The notes: generated by a model not told the origin, from the letters alone. A stretch of 64,000 bases of DNA from Selenomonas sp. AE3005 (GCF_000686945.1 NZ_JMME01000001.1:186001-250000), one strand, 5' to 3'. Numbered from the stretch's first letter, positions 36,203-45,789 are shown. Translations and numbers: made by a program.

Positions 36203-38089
36203 ATGGAAGATTTAATCTATGTGATTCCGGCAAATTCCCGTAAAGAGGATATCGTAGCTCAGTTAAAGGCTCATCCGGAAATCAAATACGTTTCCCTGGT
36301 CGGCGTAGATATGGCCGGCAACGATACCGATGAAAAGATTCCCGTACGGATTTTCCTCAAAGACATGGATGATTTCTATGCCGGCACGGCAGTACAGACC
36401 GACGGTTCTTCCGTTGTGCTGACGGGTATCGCCACCCTGAACAACGCCAAGGTTGATATGCCTATTGACCCCACGGTGAACTGGTTCGTGGACTATAACA
36501 TGGAATTCTACGATGAAGAAACGGGCAAGCCGGTAGGAACCCTGCGTATTCCGTCCTTCCTCGTGCATGATGGCAAGCGCGTTGACTCCCGGGCAGTACT
36601 GGCTGACACTTTGGACTATGTCAAAAAAGAACTGCTGGCAACGTTCAAAAAATATCCCAAGATTTCCGGCCTGGAAAGCATTGACGGCAATGACGTTGTA
36701 GATATTAAATTCACCTCTGCTACCGAATTGGAATTCTGGGTTAAGACGCCGCTCGAAGAGGCTGCTATCGAAGAAATGTCCGCCTCCCAGGTCATGCAGG
36801 AACAGTACTGGGAACGCACGCATGGTGCTGTTCGTACGGCAATGGAAAACTGCCTGATTGAACTCGATAAATACGGTTTCCAGGTGGAAATGGGCCACAA
36901 AGAAGTGGGCGGCCTTAAAGCCCAGATTGACGGCAGCGGCAACATGACGCATGTTTGTGAACAGCTCGAAATTGACTGGCGTTTTGCTGATGCCCTGCAG
37001 GCTGCTGACAATGAAATCTTTGTCCGCACGGTAGTAAAGGAAACCTTCCGTTCCATCGGCCTCGAAGTAAGTTTCAAGGCTAAACCGATGATTGGCCTGG
37101 CCGGTAACGGTGAACATACGCATATCGGCATGGCTGCTGTCACTAAAGACGGCAAACTGCACAACCTCTTCACGGCTGACGACCAGCGCAAGGACTTCAT
37201 GAGCGCCGTAGGTTACGGTTCCATGATGGGCCTGCTCAAAAACTACGAAGTTATCAATCCGCTGGTATCTGCAACCAATGACTCCCTGAACCGCTTGAAA
37301 CCCGGTTTTGAGGCCCCGGTATGTATCGTTACTTCCCTGGGCCATCGTCCGGACCAGCCGTCCCGTAACCGTACGATTCTTACGGGCCTTATCCGCGACC
37401 TCGGCAATCCTTATGCTACCCGTTTCGAACTGCGTGCCTGCAATCCCTATACCAACACTTATCTGGTATTGGCTGCAATTTATTCTGCCTGCCTTGATGG
37501 TATCAAGATGGCGGTACAGCACACGACAGCTGAATTGCTGACGGAACTTTCCAAGGAGGCCGGCGAAGAAGGTTTCTATCTGGAAAAAGACCGTGCTTAC
37601 CGCAGTGAAAACGATGTATTTGAAGATTATAGTGCTGAAGAACGCGACCGCCTCTTTGGTGCTCCCCCGGCTACGGTTTGGGAAAACATGCAGAATCTGG
37701 ACAACTATCCGGAGAAGAAAGCTGTTATCACTGCCGGCGGCGCGCTGGATGACACCATCCTGAACGCTTTCCGTGCCGGTGCGCTGCTGCGCTGGAAGAC
37801 GGAGCTCATCGCCCGTATCATTCCGGAAAACCGCGATATCGTCCGCGCCGCCAAGGAAATCAAATCTGATTTCGTAACGGATTTGGATTCCTACAACTGG
37901 AACAAAATCAATGGTATCCGCGCTTATCTGGCCAAGGACAGCATTGATGAAAAGTCCCTGTTCACGCTGCTTATCAACGCTCTGAATGAAGGCGACTACG
38001 CCGCTGCCTCCGGCCTGCAGGTGGAGATGTACGACAAGATTGAGGAACTCAAAGCCCTCTACGACAGCTATGTAAAGAACATGATTTAA
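36203..38089 (+). CDS. glnA: Glutamine synthetase, long (about 630-residue) clostridial-type form
   Basis: 628 residues, longer than the 440-470 of classical GlnA-I. The catalytic domain motifs are recognisable: TELEFWVK, the ATP/glutamate segment GNGEHTHIGM, and NRSRT-like PSRNRT with RFELRACNPYTN. The C-terminal 130 residues are an added helical region. Annotated homologues in clostridia and Negativicutes are called glutamine synthetase; the exact class (type III-like) is not certain. It assimilates ammonia into glutamine. GGGTGG lies seven bases ahead of the ATG at 36203. It is flanked by two GGDEF genes. Confidence 0.87.
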   Translation: MEDLIYVIPANSRKEDIVAQLKAHPEIKYVSLVGVDMAGNDTDEKIPVRIFLKDMDDFYAGTAVQTDGSSVVLTGIATLNNAKVDMPIDPTVNWFVDYNMEFYDEETGKPVGTLRIPSFLVHDGKRVDSRAVLADTLDYVKKELLATFKKYPKISGLESIDGNDVVDIKFTSATELEFWVKTPLEEAAIEEMSASQVMQEQYWERTHGAVRTAMENCLIELDKYGFQVEMGHKEVGGLKAQIDGSGNMTHVCEQLEIDWRFADALQAADNEIFVRTVVKETFRSIGLEVSFKAKPMIGLAGNGEHTHIGMAAVTKDGKLHNLFTADDQRKDFMSAVGYGSMMGLLKNYEVINPLVSATNDSLNRLKPGFEAPVCIVTSLGHRPDQPSRNRTILTGLIRDLGNPYATRFELRACNPYTNTYLVLAAIYSACLDGIKMAVQHTTAELLTELSKEAGEEGFYLEKDRAYRSENDVFEDYSAEERDRLFGAPPATVWENMQNLDNYPEKKAVITAGGALDDTILNAFRAGALLRWKTELIARIIPENRDIVRAAKEIKSDFVTDLDSYNWNKINGIRAYLAKDSIDEKSLFTLLINALNEGDYAAASGLQVEMYDKIEELKALYDSYVKNMI

Positions 38090-38108
38090 CAGGTTTCGGC
38101 CATAAAAA

Positions 38109-38148
38109 TGAGCTGACCCGTCAATTGACAGGTCAGCTTGTTTTTTAT
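38109..38148 (+). terminator. Terminator after glnA
   Basis: AGCTGACC (38111-38118) pairs with GGTCAGCT (38131-38138) around a GTCAATTGAC palindrome, followed by TGTTTTTT. TGAC-type hairpin; it lies between convergent genes. Confidence 0.88.
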
Positions 38149-38154
38149 AGGCAG

Positions 38155-39756
38155 TTATTTATTTAAACTGTCGAGGTTGGCAAAATCGCCTTCGTCTTCC
38201 CCGGAAATATAGTAGCAGTCGCGTTTTTCCTTGGCGGCAAACAGGGCCAGGTCAGCGGCATGGAAGAGGTGATTGTAAGTCTTGCCGTTCTGCGGTGATA
38301 CGGCAATGCCGATGCTGGCGCTAAGGCCGGCGTTAGTATCGCCGATGACCAGGTCACGGGCCAATTGATTTATCTCGGCGGCTTTGCGCTTGATGATGGT
38401 CAGATCCTTTTGATTGTCGATGATGACTACGAATTCATCACCGTCCAAATGGCCGACACAGTCATAGGCGCGGAACAATTCTTTGAGTCCCTGGGCAAAT
38501 TTTTGCAGGATGCGGTTGCCGTACTGGTGGCCTTCTTCCTTAGTGGCTTTTTTGAAGTTATCCAAATCAATGAGGAAAATAGCCATCATGCCAGGAGCTA
38601 AGGACTCTTCGTATTCCTGCAGCCGTTTGCGGCAAGTGGTTTCGATAGCGGCGCGGCTGGCCAGGCCGGTCAGGGCGTCCGTATCGTTTTCCTGCCGCAG
38701 ATTATTGCGCATGGCGCGGATTTCATTGATAGCCGTAGCCATTTCTCCCAGTTCGTCCTCGGAGAGAATGCTGAGTTTTGTTTCGTCTTCATGTCCCTTG
38801 ACGATATCCGTAACCACTTTGCAAATTTGGCGGATGGGGCTGGTTATACGGGTGGCGATGAGGTGGGCACCGATACTTACAAATATCAGCAGCAGAATAC
38901 CGATAATCCCGACACGGATAACTTCTTCATTAGCAGCCCGGAAAATGACGCTGGTGGGCTGAATGGTAGCTACGTTCCAGCCGGTCAGCTGATTTTGCGA
39001 ACAGCTGACAAAATAATCTTTGTTGTTGAGGGTGATTCTGGCGATACCGTTTTTCTCGTCCATAACCCTGAGTATCTTTTTATTGTAATCGGGGTCGCTG
39101 TTTTCGGCACCGTCAGGATTGGAATTGGCGATAATTTTGCCCTCCTGATCCAGAACGAGGATAGAAAGGCTGTTAACGCTTTGGGCGTCGATGAATTGCT
39201 GCAGATTATCCAGGTATATGTTACGCTGAATTGCGCCTATGGGCTGGTGCTGGTCATTGAAAATGGGTACTTCCATGACGACAATCATTTGGCCGGTGGC
39301 CATACTGACGACAACATTGGAAACGTTATCGTGTCCGGCCAGAGCCTCCTGAAAATGGCGGCGCTGATTGATATTGACGAGGGGAGAGTTATCACTGCGG
39401 ATAAGCTGTTGGCCGGTAGCATTGGCGATGGCTGTAATATTTTTATCCCGAAATAGTTCGTCATTGTCATGGAGCATTTTTTTGACAGATTCGGCAGCTG
39501 CCGGATTGCCGGTAATTATAAAATCTTTTATCACAGGATTGTCGGCTATTGTATGCAGCGTATAGAAATTATTTTGTATTCTATTGGTGATGTGCTCGTT
39601 AACGATGGTATTGTTCATCAGACCGGTGTTTTTGGCGTGATGCTCCATGTGGTCAGCCAACCGCCAGCCGCTGTAAACAATTACTGCAATCAAGGGGATT
39701 ATGCCCATCAGGACTAAAAGCAGGAATAATTTGTTATGTATACTTTTTTTACGCAT
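38155..39756 (-). CDS. Membrane GGDEF-family protein with Cache sensor and DGDEF active site
   Basis: 533 residues. A first helix at about 8-30, a double-Cache-like sensor region to about 280, a second helix at about 283-305, HAMP to about 360, then a GGDEF domain. The signature reads LDGDEF (near residue 437), with Asp replacing the first Gly, while an RxxD inhibitory-site motif (RAYD) is kept five residues upstream. DGDEF may reduce cyclase activity or leave a c-di-GMP-binding role; this cannot be told from sequence. AGAGGTG is eight bases before the ATG. It is convergent with glnA and divergent from the tad locus. Confidence 0.87.
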   Translation of the reverse strand: MRKKSIHNKLFLLLVLMGIIPLIAVIVYSGWRLADHMEHHAKNTGLMNNTIVNEHITNRIQNNFYTLHTIADNPVIKDFIITGNPAAAESVKKMLHDNDELFRDKNITAIANATGQQLIRSDNSPLVNINQRRHFQEALAGHDNVSNVVVSMATGQMIVVMEVPIFNDQHQPIGAIQRNIYLDNLQQFIDAQSVNSLSILVLDQEGKIIANSNPDGAENSDPDYNKKILRVMDEKNGIARITLNNKDYFVSCSQNQLTGWNVATIQPTSVIFRAANEEVIRVGIIGILLLIFVSIGAHLIATRITSPIRQICKVVTDIVKGHEDETKLSILSEDELGEMATAINEIRAMRNNLRQENDTDALTGLASRAAIETTCRKRLQEYEESLAPGMMAIFLIDLDNFKKATKEEGHQYGNRILQKFAQGLKELFRAYDCVGHLDGDEFVVIIDNQKDLTIIKRKAAEINQLARDLVIGDTNAGLSASIGIAVSPQNGKTYNHLFHAADLALFAAKEKRDCYYISGEDEGDFANLDSLNK

Positions 39757-39887
39757 TTTGCTACACCTCTTTTAGTGATTTACTGATAATTTTGATATTT
39801 ATAACATTATACCGCTAAAAAAGGATTTTTTCTATGGTTAAAATAAAATATAAAATTGGTACAATTCGCAGGAAAAAGGCATCGTGA

Positions 39888-39916
39888 TTGCGAAATAATA
39901 ATTAAAGCTGTATAAT
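39888..39916 (+). promoter_or_regulatory. Promoter of the tad pilus locus
   Basis: TTGCGA (39888-39893), 17-base spacer, TATAAT (39911-39916), 75 bases before rcpC. Surrounding DNA is very AT-rich. Confidence 0.7.
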
Positions 39917-39991
39917 AAGTGTAGGGAAGTATTTAATTATTATAATAATACAGATAATTTTGTAAAATTTTTAGAAATGAAGGGGATGCCA

Positions 39992-40918
39992 ATGTTTTCC
40001 AAGCTAATGGATGTACTAAACGATTTACAGCCCAGGCAGTTGTTGATGCTGGCAGGGGGAACAGCGGTAGCAGTGTTTTTGGTAGTCTATCTGGCTTTAA
40101 CGGGACTTACCAATAATGTTGGAGAAGTGCCAAAAGTAAATCAGCCTGCCCAGTCACAGACAGTTATGACGCAGGTAGTGATGGCCAAGGAGGATATTCC
40201 TTCCCGTACCGTCATACAGGAAAGCATGCTGGAAATGAGAGAAGTACCGGTGGATTCATTGCCCCGCGGTGCGATGATGAGCATGCAGGACGTGGTCGGA
40301 CAGCCGGCCGCAGCGACAATTTTTGCCGGCGATGTCGTTACCTTGTCCAAGCTGATTGTCGATAAGACTAAAGTCGGCTTTGCGGGAGAAATTCCGGAGA
40401 ATTGCCGGGCGGTGTCGGTAGGTGTAAGTGAGATTACCGGTGTGGCCGGCTTTGCCAAACCCGGGGATTACGTGGATGTAATTCTGGTCGAGAAAAACAA
40501 TCAGGGGGCTACCAGCCGTTTCCTGCTCAAAAATATCCTGCTTTTAGGGATAAATCAGGATGCAGCCGCTGCTGCTGCGCAGGATAAGAACGGGGATAAG
40601 AATAAAACAAAGTCAAAGCCGGCGATTGCGACTCTGGCCTTGGAGCCTGACGATATGCTGCAGCTTGTTTCCGCTGCGGCTGTTGGTGAAATTTATCTGG
40701 CCCTGCGTCCGTTCCATGCTAACGACAAGGGCAGCTTTTTGAACACCTACAGTCTGCGTTCAGCCCGAGCAGGCGAGGTGACAGCAGCACCGGCACAGCC
40801 AGTGGCAGCACAGCCGGTTCAGGCAGCAGCGCCAGCACCGGCTGTCAGTGCGCCGGCAGCTCCAAGAGCGTCGGCACCCTATGAAATTATTCAGGGCGAT
40901 AAAGTAGTTACGAAGTGA
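39992..40918 (+). CDS. cpaB: Flp pilus assembly protein RcpC/CpaB
   Basis: 308 residues: one N-terminal membrane helix (about 18-38), then a SAF domain (starting VVMAKEDIPSRTVI near 60) and the RcpC/CpaB homology region (GVSEITGVAGFAKPGDYVDVIL near 140). The tail is Ala/Pro-rich. CpaB works next to the secretin in the periplasm. AAGGGG lies seven bases before the ATG at 39992. The secretin gene starts 11 bases after the stop. Confidence 0.9.
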   Translation: MFSKLMDVLNDLQPRQLLMLAGGTAVAVFLVVYLALTGLTNNVGEVPKVNQPAQSQTVMTQVVMAKEDIPSRTVIQESMLEMREVPVDSLPRGAMMSMQDVVGQPAAATIFAGDVVTLSKLIVDKTKVGFAGEIPENCRAVSVGVSEITGVAGFAKPGDYVDVILVEKNNQGATSRFLLKNILLLGINQDAAAAAAQDKNGDKNKTKSKPAIATLALEPDDMLQLVSAAAVGEIYLALRPFHANDKGSFLNTYSLRSARAGEVTAAPAQPVAAQPVQAAAPAPAVSAPAAPRASAPYEIIQGDKVVTK

Positions 40919-40929
40919 GGGTGGATGGC

Positions 40930-42477
40930 GTGAAGTTAAAAAATTTGGGAATTATAAGCGGCATTTTTGCCAGCTGCTGCTTGTGCACAGCCAGTGCCTC
41001 AGCGGCGGAATTATTATCAGTGGGAGTGCATAGTTCCAAGTATATCTCTATGCCGACAGCCATTACCCGCATCGCTGTCGGTGATCCGGATATAGCAACA
41101 ATCGTGCAGGTACCTTCCTCCAATTCGGAGTTCTTGATAGTGGCACATAAGGCCGGCACGACATCACTCTTTGTCTGGTGCGATGATGGCGCGCGCTATG
41201 AATACATTGTTGGCGTGTCCCCCGAGGATGAAGGACAGGCCAAAGTCATTGAAAGCGCTATCAATCTGCCGGGTGTCCGGGTTAAGATGGTCAATGGCAA
41301 GGTGCTCCTGTCCGGTACGGTAGAAAATCAGTACGAACGCAATTATGCCGTGCGGACGGCCCAGCTCTTTGTATCTGCGGCAGATAAGGGCAACATCAGC
41401 GTGGGCAGCAATACCAGCGCCCGCCTGGAAACCAAGGGCGCCCGCACGGAATCGCGCAATGGTGTAGTGGGCGGCAACAATATTGCCGATGATGGTTCGG
41501 TAATCGACCTGCTGCATATGCGTCATCCTTCGCAGATTAAGCTGGAGGCACAGGTTATTGCCATCAATCCCAAGGACCAAAGCGATTTGGGCTTTGTCTA
41601 TGGTTCGAATACCGGCTCTGACCTGTTGAGTACGCCGGGTGTATTCTACGCTGGCGAAAGCTATGGTTCCGGCAGCACGACTTTCCGCAACAATCCCTGG
41701 AAGTGGCTGACCGATCATCATAGCAATATCAATGTCGCTTTGCAGGCACTCGTAGTGCAGAATAAGGCCAAGATTCTTTCGCGGCCGAGTATTACGACGA
41801 TGAGCGGTGAGGCTGCGCTCATTCAGGTGGGCGGCGAAATTCCTTATACCACCAGAGACAGCAATGGCAATCCTTCGACGGAATTCAAGGATTACGGTAT
41901 TATCCTGCAGTTTAATCCCGTAGTTGATGCGGAAAACCGCATTGTATCGGCCATTCATACCGAAGTCAGCATGCCCAGTGGGGAAACCGTTGACAAGCAG
42001 CCTATTTTGGACAGACGTCAGGCTGATGCTGTCGTGACGGTAACTCCGGGCACCACCATGGTAATTGGCGGCCTGATGGATTCCCGGGAATATAAGATAG
42101 TACGCAAATTCCCGTTCCTCGGAGATATTCCTGTTATCGGTGAATTCTTTAAATACACCTCTACCACGCAGGACCGGCAGGAACTGATTATTCTGGTTAC
42201 GCCGCATCTCGTGGACGAAAATAACGCCGCCAAGGCCGAGGTGACCAAGGATATGCACGAGCTCTATCAGAAAGACCAGAAAGAAAGAGCTGATATGAAG
42301 AAGGTAGACTTCAACGAACAAAATGCGGCTGCTGAAAAAAAGGCAGAAAGCGAGACTGCACCCAGGCAGCAGGCGGCAAACCGGGAAGGGGATGATTCCC
42401 GGCAGGTAGCAGCAGAGATGTCCCGGGAATCAATTCTGGGCAAATACCTGAACCGCGATGTATTGCCCGGTAAATAA
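40930..42477 (+). CDS. cpaC: Flp pilus secretin RcpA/CpaC
   Basis: 515 residues: signal peptide ending near ASASA/AEL, an N-terminal pilus domain (ITRIAVGDPDIATIVQV), a BON-like segment near 110-145, and a C-terminal secretin domain with VGGEIPY and TPGTTMVIGGLMDS. The extreme C-terminus is a charged extension. It forms the outer-membrane channel for the pilus, which implies a diderm cell. The GTG at 40930 follows AGGGTGG by five to six bases; the GTG at 40915 is the alternative. Confidence 0.92.
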   Translation: MKLKNLGIISGIFASCCLCTASASAAELLSVGVHSSKYISMPTAITRIAVGDPDIATIVQVPSSNSEFLIVAHKAGTTSLFVWCDDGARYEYIVGVSPEDEGQAKVIESAINLPGVRVKMVNGKVLLSGTVENQYERNYAVRTAQLFVSAADKGNISVGSNTSARLETKGARTESRNGVVGGNNIADDGSVIDLLHMRHPSQIKLEAQVIAINPKDQSDLGFVYGSNTGSDLLSTPGVFYAGESYGSGSTTFRNNPWKWLTDHHSNINVALQALVVQNKAKILSRPSITTMSGEAALIQVGGEIPYTTRDSNGNPSTEFKDYGIILQFNPVVDAENRIVSAIHTEVSMPSGETVDKQPILDRRQADAVVTVTPGTTMVIGGLMDSREYKIVRKFPFLGDIPVIGEFFKYTSTTQDRQELIILVTPHLVDENNAAKAEVTKDMHELYQKDQKERADMKKVDFNEQNAAAEKKAESETAPRQQAANREGDDSRQVAAEMSRESILGKYLNRDVLPGK

Positions 42478-42513
42478 GGGCAGGTGCAGTAAGGGGAAGG
42501 AGTGATTGCTGAC

Positions 42514-43374
42514 ATGGAAGGGCATAGCAGTATTATCATCGCTGTTTTCAGCACTTCCTCCGGCAATGGAAAAACCATTACGGCCATCAATCTGGCTGCC
42601 GGATTGGCAGAAGAAGGCTACAGGACATGTCTGGTAGACCTTGACCTGCAGTTTGGGGACGTGATGGGGTATCTGGATTTGGTTAGTGATTATACCATAG
42701 CCGATGCCCAGAGGGCCATACTGAGAGATGAACAGCATTTCAAGATAGATGATTATCTGACGGAATATAAGTGCGGTGAGGCCTCTTTTGCTGTACTGCC
42801 GCCACCCCGGGAAATAAATGATGCTTATCAGATTAACGTCGAGGCTGTGGAGAAAATCATACGCTCCATGCGTGGTTTTAACTTTATTGTGCTGGACCTC
42901 ACGGCAGTGTTCAGTACTTTGAATCTGGCCATGCTGGATTTGAGCACGGTTATAAACTATGTAGGCGTGATGGATTTCCTGCCGGCGGTGAAAAATTATA
43001 AAGTCGGCTATGACACGCTCCTGCGCTTTGATTATGAAGAGAGTAAAATCTGTCTGGTGGAAAATATGACGGACCAGGACAGATATATAAAATCCCGGGA
43101 TGTAGAGCGGCTGTTAGGGACGAAGATTTATCATCATTTGCCCAGTGATTATCAGGCCGTCACTTATTCCATACGTATGGGCAAACCGCTTATGTATTGC
43201 ATGCCTTTGTCACCGCTGACGCAGAGTTATTGGCAGCTGGTGGACCGTTATACCAACCGCAGTAAGCAGTCGCGTGCAGCCCTGCAGTATGAGGAACAAA
43301 AGACAGGGCGGAAGAAAATTCTTTCGTGGCTATTTGGGGACGATGACTGGCATACGGCAAATAACACGAAATAA
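42514..43374 (+). CDS. TadZ/CpaE-like ATPase without receiver domain (first of two)
   Basis: 286 residues of the ParA/MinD fold only. The P-loop is SSGNGKT with the catalytic lysine kept, followed by the second Walker region LVDLDLQFGDV. There is no N-terminal receiver domain. TadZ/CpaE proteins place the pilus machine at a cell pole or focus. Having two such genes in tandem is unusual. AAGGAG lies 11 bases before the ATG at 42514. The last 25 residues are basic and Trp-rich. Confidence 0.85.
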   Translation: MEGHSSIIIAVFSTSSGNGKTITAINLAAGLAEEGYRTCLVDLDLQFGDVMGYLDLVSDYTIADAQRAILRDEQHFKIDDYLTEYKCGEASFAVLPPPREINDAYQINVEAVEKIIRSMRGFNFIVLDLTAVFSTLNLAMLDLSTVINYVGVMDFLPAVKNYKVGYDTLLRFDYEESKICLVENMTDQDRYIKSRDVERLLGTKIYHHLPSDYQAVTYSIRMGKPLMYCMPLSPLTQSYWQLVDRYTNRSKQSRAALQYEEQKTGRKKILSWLFGDDDWHTANNTK

Positions 43375-43389
43375 GGGCAGGTGACCAAG

Positions 43390-44496
43390 GTGAATTATCG
43401 CGTAATACTTGTAGAACGGGACGCCGATATGTTGTCCCGAATGGCCGGGATATTAAAGGCTGATGATACATTTGACCTGGCATCGACTTATCATGAAGTG
43501 GATATGGCCTTAGGCCAGAGTTCTGTTTTCCGGCCTACACTGTTTTTGATAGACATGGATTCCGCTGACGATGTGAAATATATTGCCCGTTTTGTTAAGG
43601 CTTATCCGCAGGCACAGATTCTCGGGCTGCTTAGCCAGTGGAAATCTTCTACCGCCGAAAAATTGTTGGCGGCCGGGGCCAGCGGCTGCATATTAAAACC
43701 CTTTAGTACAGCGGACGTTGTCGAGGCCCTGGCAATTTATAAACGCCGCGGCAAGCCACTGCCGACACGTACTTTGGCGTTTTTTAGTCCCAAGGGGCAT
43801 TCGGGCAGTACTACCATGGCTACGGTACTTGCCATTGAACTGGCCAAGCTGAGCGGTGAGTCTGTGGGAATTATCGACGCTGACCTGCAGTTCGGTGATG
43901 TGGCGATGTTCTTTGACGCTGTACCCCGTCATAATGTGGTCGAGGCTACGCATGATATCAATTTGCTGACTCCGGCCGCATTGGAACATTATTTTCATAA
44001 AGTAGGGAATGGTGTCTGGATTATGAGCGGCCCCCTGCAGCCGGAACATGCTGAACTTGTGGAGGCTGACCGCCTGATTGAAGTTGTGCGGATGGCCGGC
44101 AGTTTGTTCCGCTATGTAATTCTCGATTTGCCGGTAGGCTTTAATCCGATTTCCCTGGCCCTGGCTGAATGTGCGGATACGGATATACTGATTTCTATGA
44201 TTAGCAGTGGTCAGGAAGTCCGGCACATGAAACGTTCTCTCAAGATGTTTCACATGTGGGATAACTACGGAAAGCAGGTCTATACTATTTTTTCCGGCGT
44301 GCATAATTGCACTGAATCCCATAAGCGCAAAATTGAAGGAGAACTGGGGCGTTCGGTGACGTTGTTTTTGCCGGAGGAACGGCGGATAAAAGATGTTGCC
44401 GGCAGCGGGCGGCTGATGAAGGATTTGCCGGAAGGCACGCCCTTTATCGAGGCCGTGGCAAAATTTGCCGGTGATATTATCAGCGGCAGGAGGTGA
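43390..44496 (+). CDS. cpaE: TadZ/CpaE protein with receiver domain and atypical P-loop (second of two)
   Basis: 368 residues. The N-terminal 120 residues are a response-regulator receiver: acidic pair in VERDAD, phosphoacceptor Asp in FLIDMD and Lys in LKPFS, all in place. The C-terminal part is a ParA/MinD-like domain whose loop reads PKGHSGSTT, lacking the usual GKT lysine, as described for atypical CpaE/TadZ proteins. DADLQFGDV follows. The GTG at 43390 has AGGTGA just upstream. Its stop overlaps the tadB ribosome site. Confidence 0.88.
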   Translation: MNYRVILVERDADMLSRMAGILKADDTFDLASTYHEVDMALGQSSVFRPTLFLIDMDSADDVKYIARFVKAYPQAQILGLLSQWKSSTAEKLLAAGASGCILKPFSTADVVEALAIYKRRGKPLPTRTLAFFSPKGHSGSTTMATVLAIELAKLSGESVGIIDADLQFGDVAMFFDAVPRHNVVEATHDINLLTPAALEHYFHKVGNGVWIMSGPLQPEHAELVEADRLIEVVRMAGSLFRYVILDLPVGFNPISLALAECADTDILISMISSGQEVRHMKRSLKMFHMWDNYGKQVYTIFSGVHNCTESHKRKIEGELGRSVTLFLPEERRIKDVAGSGRLMKDLPEGTPFIEAVAKFAGDIISGRR

Positions 44497-44501
44497 GGCC
44501 G

Positions 44502-45458
44502 ATGGTTATTTTTGCAGCTATTGTGGCCGCTATCGCCGCCTTCGTTATGGTGCTGTTGGTGACCGTTTACTTCCAGCATTTACGGCGGATGAGCATCTTC
44601 TACCGCTTGCGCCGCCATCATGTCATTGAAAGCGGCCAGGTGCTGGAACAGCCTTATCTGGAACGCATGCGCGGCTGGTTGCGGAAAGCGGCAGCCCCGT
44701 TGGCTGAGCATGGTCCTGTACAGGTACTGGACTTCCGCATGCGTCAGGCAGGAATTCCGCTGCTCGGCGGTGAATTCATGATTATGTTATTGGTCAGCGC
44801 CTTAGCGGCATTCTTAGGCAGCTGGATGCTGACACTGGAAACGGGCACGGCGCTGCTTATCGCCGCCATGACAGTAATCCTCTTATGGCTGACGGTGTCC
44901 TGGCGTATCTACAGCCGTCGCAATGCTTTTTCTGAGCAGCTCGGTGACTGCCTGACTACCATTTCCAATGCCCTGCGCGCTGGTTACAGTTTTCCGCAGG
45001 CGGTGGAGGTAGTAGCCAAGGAGATGGAACCGCCTATCAGTGACGAATTTGCTCAGGTGTACCGCGAAGTTGGCATGGGTGTGCCGCTGGAGGCTGCACT
45101 TGAGGCAATGGGACGCCGCGTCGGCAGTGCTGATTTGGATTTGGTGATAAATGCCGTTCTCATTCAGCGTGAAGTCGGCGGCAACTTGGCGCAGATTCTC
45201 GATAATATCAGCGATACTATTCAGGAACGCATTCGCATGAAACGCGAAATCTTCGCCCTGACGGCACAAGGCAGGCTGTCAGCCTGGGTACTGATTATTT
45301 TACCGTTTGCGTTGGCCTTGTTTATGTATTTTTTCAATCGCGAGCAGTTGATGGTACTGATTGAGGACCCGTTAGGCCGTATGGCGCTGCTTATTTCCTT
45401 GTTATTGGAAGTTATCGGCTATGTGGTAATTCAAAAGATTGTCCATATAGACGTATAA
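44502..45458 (+). CDS. tadB: Flp pilus inner-membrane platform protein TadB
   Basis: 318 residues of the GspF/TadB type. Hydrophobic segments lie at about 1-22, 87-125 and two near the C-terminus. The central cytosolic domain has LGDCLTTISNALRAGYSFPQAVE, the T2SSF signature, and LEAALEAMGRRVGSADLDLVINAV. It forms the assembly platform with TadC. AGGAGGTGA precedes the ATG at 44502. Confidence 0.9.
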   Translation: MVIFAAIVAAIAAFVMVLLVTVYFQHLRRMSIFYRLRRHHVIESGQVLEQPYLERMRGWLRKAAAPLAEHGPVQVLDFRMRQAGIPLLGGEFMIMLLVSALAAFLGSWMLTLETGTALLIAAMTVILLWLTVSWRIYSRRNAFSEQLGDCLTTISNALRAGYSFPQAVEVVAKEMEPPISDEFAQVYREVGMGVPLEAALEAMGRRVGSADLDLVINAVLIQREVGGNLAQILDNISDTIQERIRMKREIFALTAQGRLSAWVLIILPFALALFMYFFNREQLMVLIEDPLGRMALLISLLLEVIGYVVIQKIVHIDV

Positions 45459-45502
45459 TTTTAAAGATGTAAGTATATGGTTTTAGGAAGGATGTGGATG
45501 AT

Positions 45503-45724
45503 ATGTTACAACGTATTGAAAAGATTTGGTCGGAAAAAGGTCAAGGCATTGTGGAATATGCGCTGATTCTGGCCTTCGTAGTGGCAATTGCTGTAGTTGC
45601 TTTGAAGAGTGACAGCGGCATCGGACAGAAAATCCAAAATCTCTTCGATAACACAGGTACTAAAATTGAGCAGGCAGGACAAAATGTCGGTGGCGGCACG
45701 GGTGGAGGCTCCACCAATCCGTAA
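45503..45724 (+). CDS. flp: Flp-type major pilin
   Basis: 73 residues. A short charged leader ends EKG, followed by QGIVEYALILAFVV, the Flp motif: cleavage after Gly, Glu at +5 and Tyr at +6, then a hydrophobic helix. The C-terminus is Gly/Thr-rich (GGGTGGGSTNP). AGGAAGGA lies about ten bases before the ATG at 45503. A hairpin after the gene (45754-45789) could make its mRNA more abundant than downstream genes. Confidence 0.9.
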   Translation: MLQRIEKIWSEKGQGIVEYALILAFVVAIAVVALKSDSGIGQKIQNLFDNTGTKIEQAGQNVGGGTGGGSTNP

Positions 45725-45753
45725 TGAAGGCACATAGTTTATGTAAGACGGAG

Positions 45754-45789
45754 GAAAGAGCTTCTTGGTGTTGTGGGAGGCTCTTTTCT
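45754..45789 (+). terminator. Partial terminator/attenuator after flp
   Basis: GAAAGAGCTTC pairs with GAGGCTCTTTT (wobbles included) around a 12-base loop, followed by CTCGC. The U tract is inside the arm, so a leaky stop is likely; this would favour high pilin mRNA over the genes that follow. Confidence 0.55.

Noticed and set aside
36263-37522. 419-codon open frame on the minus strand across glnA
   Set aside because: Antisense shadow of the glutamine synthetase gene; no independent evidence.
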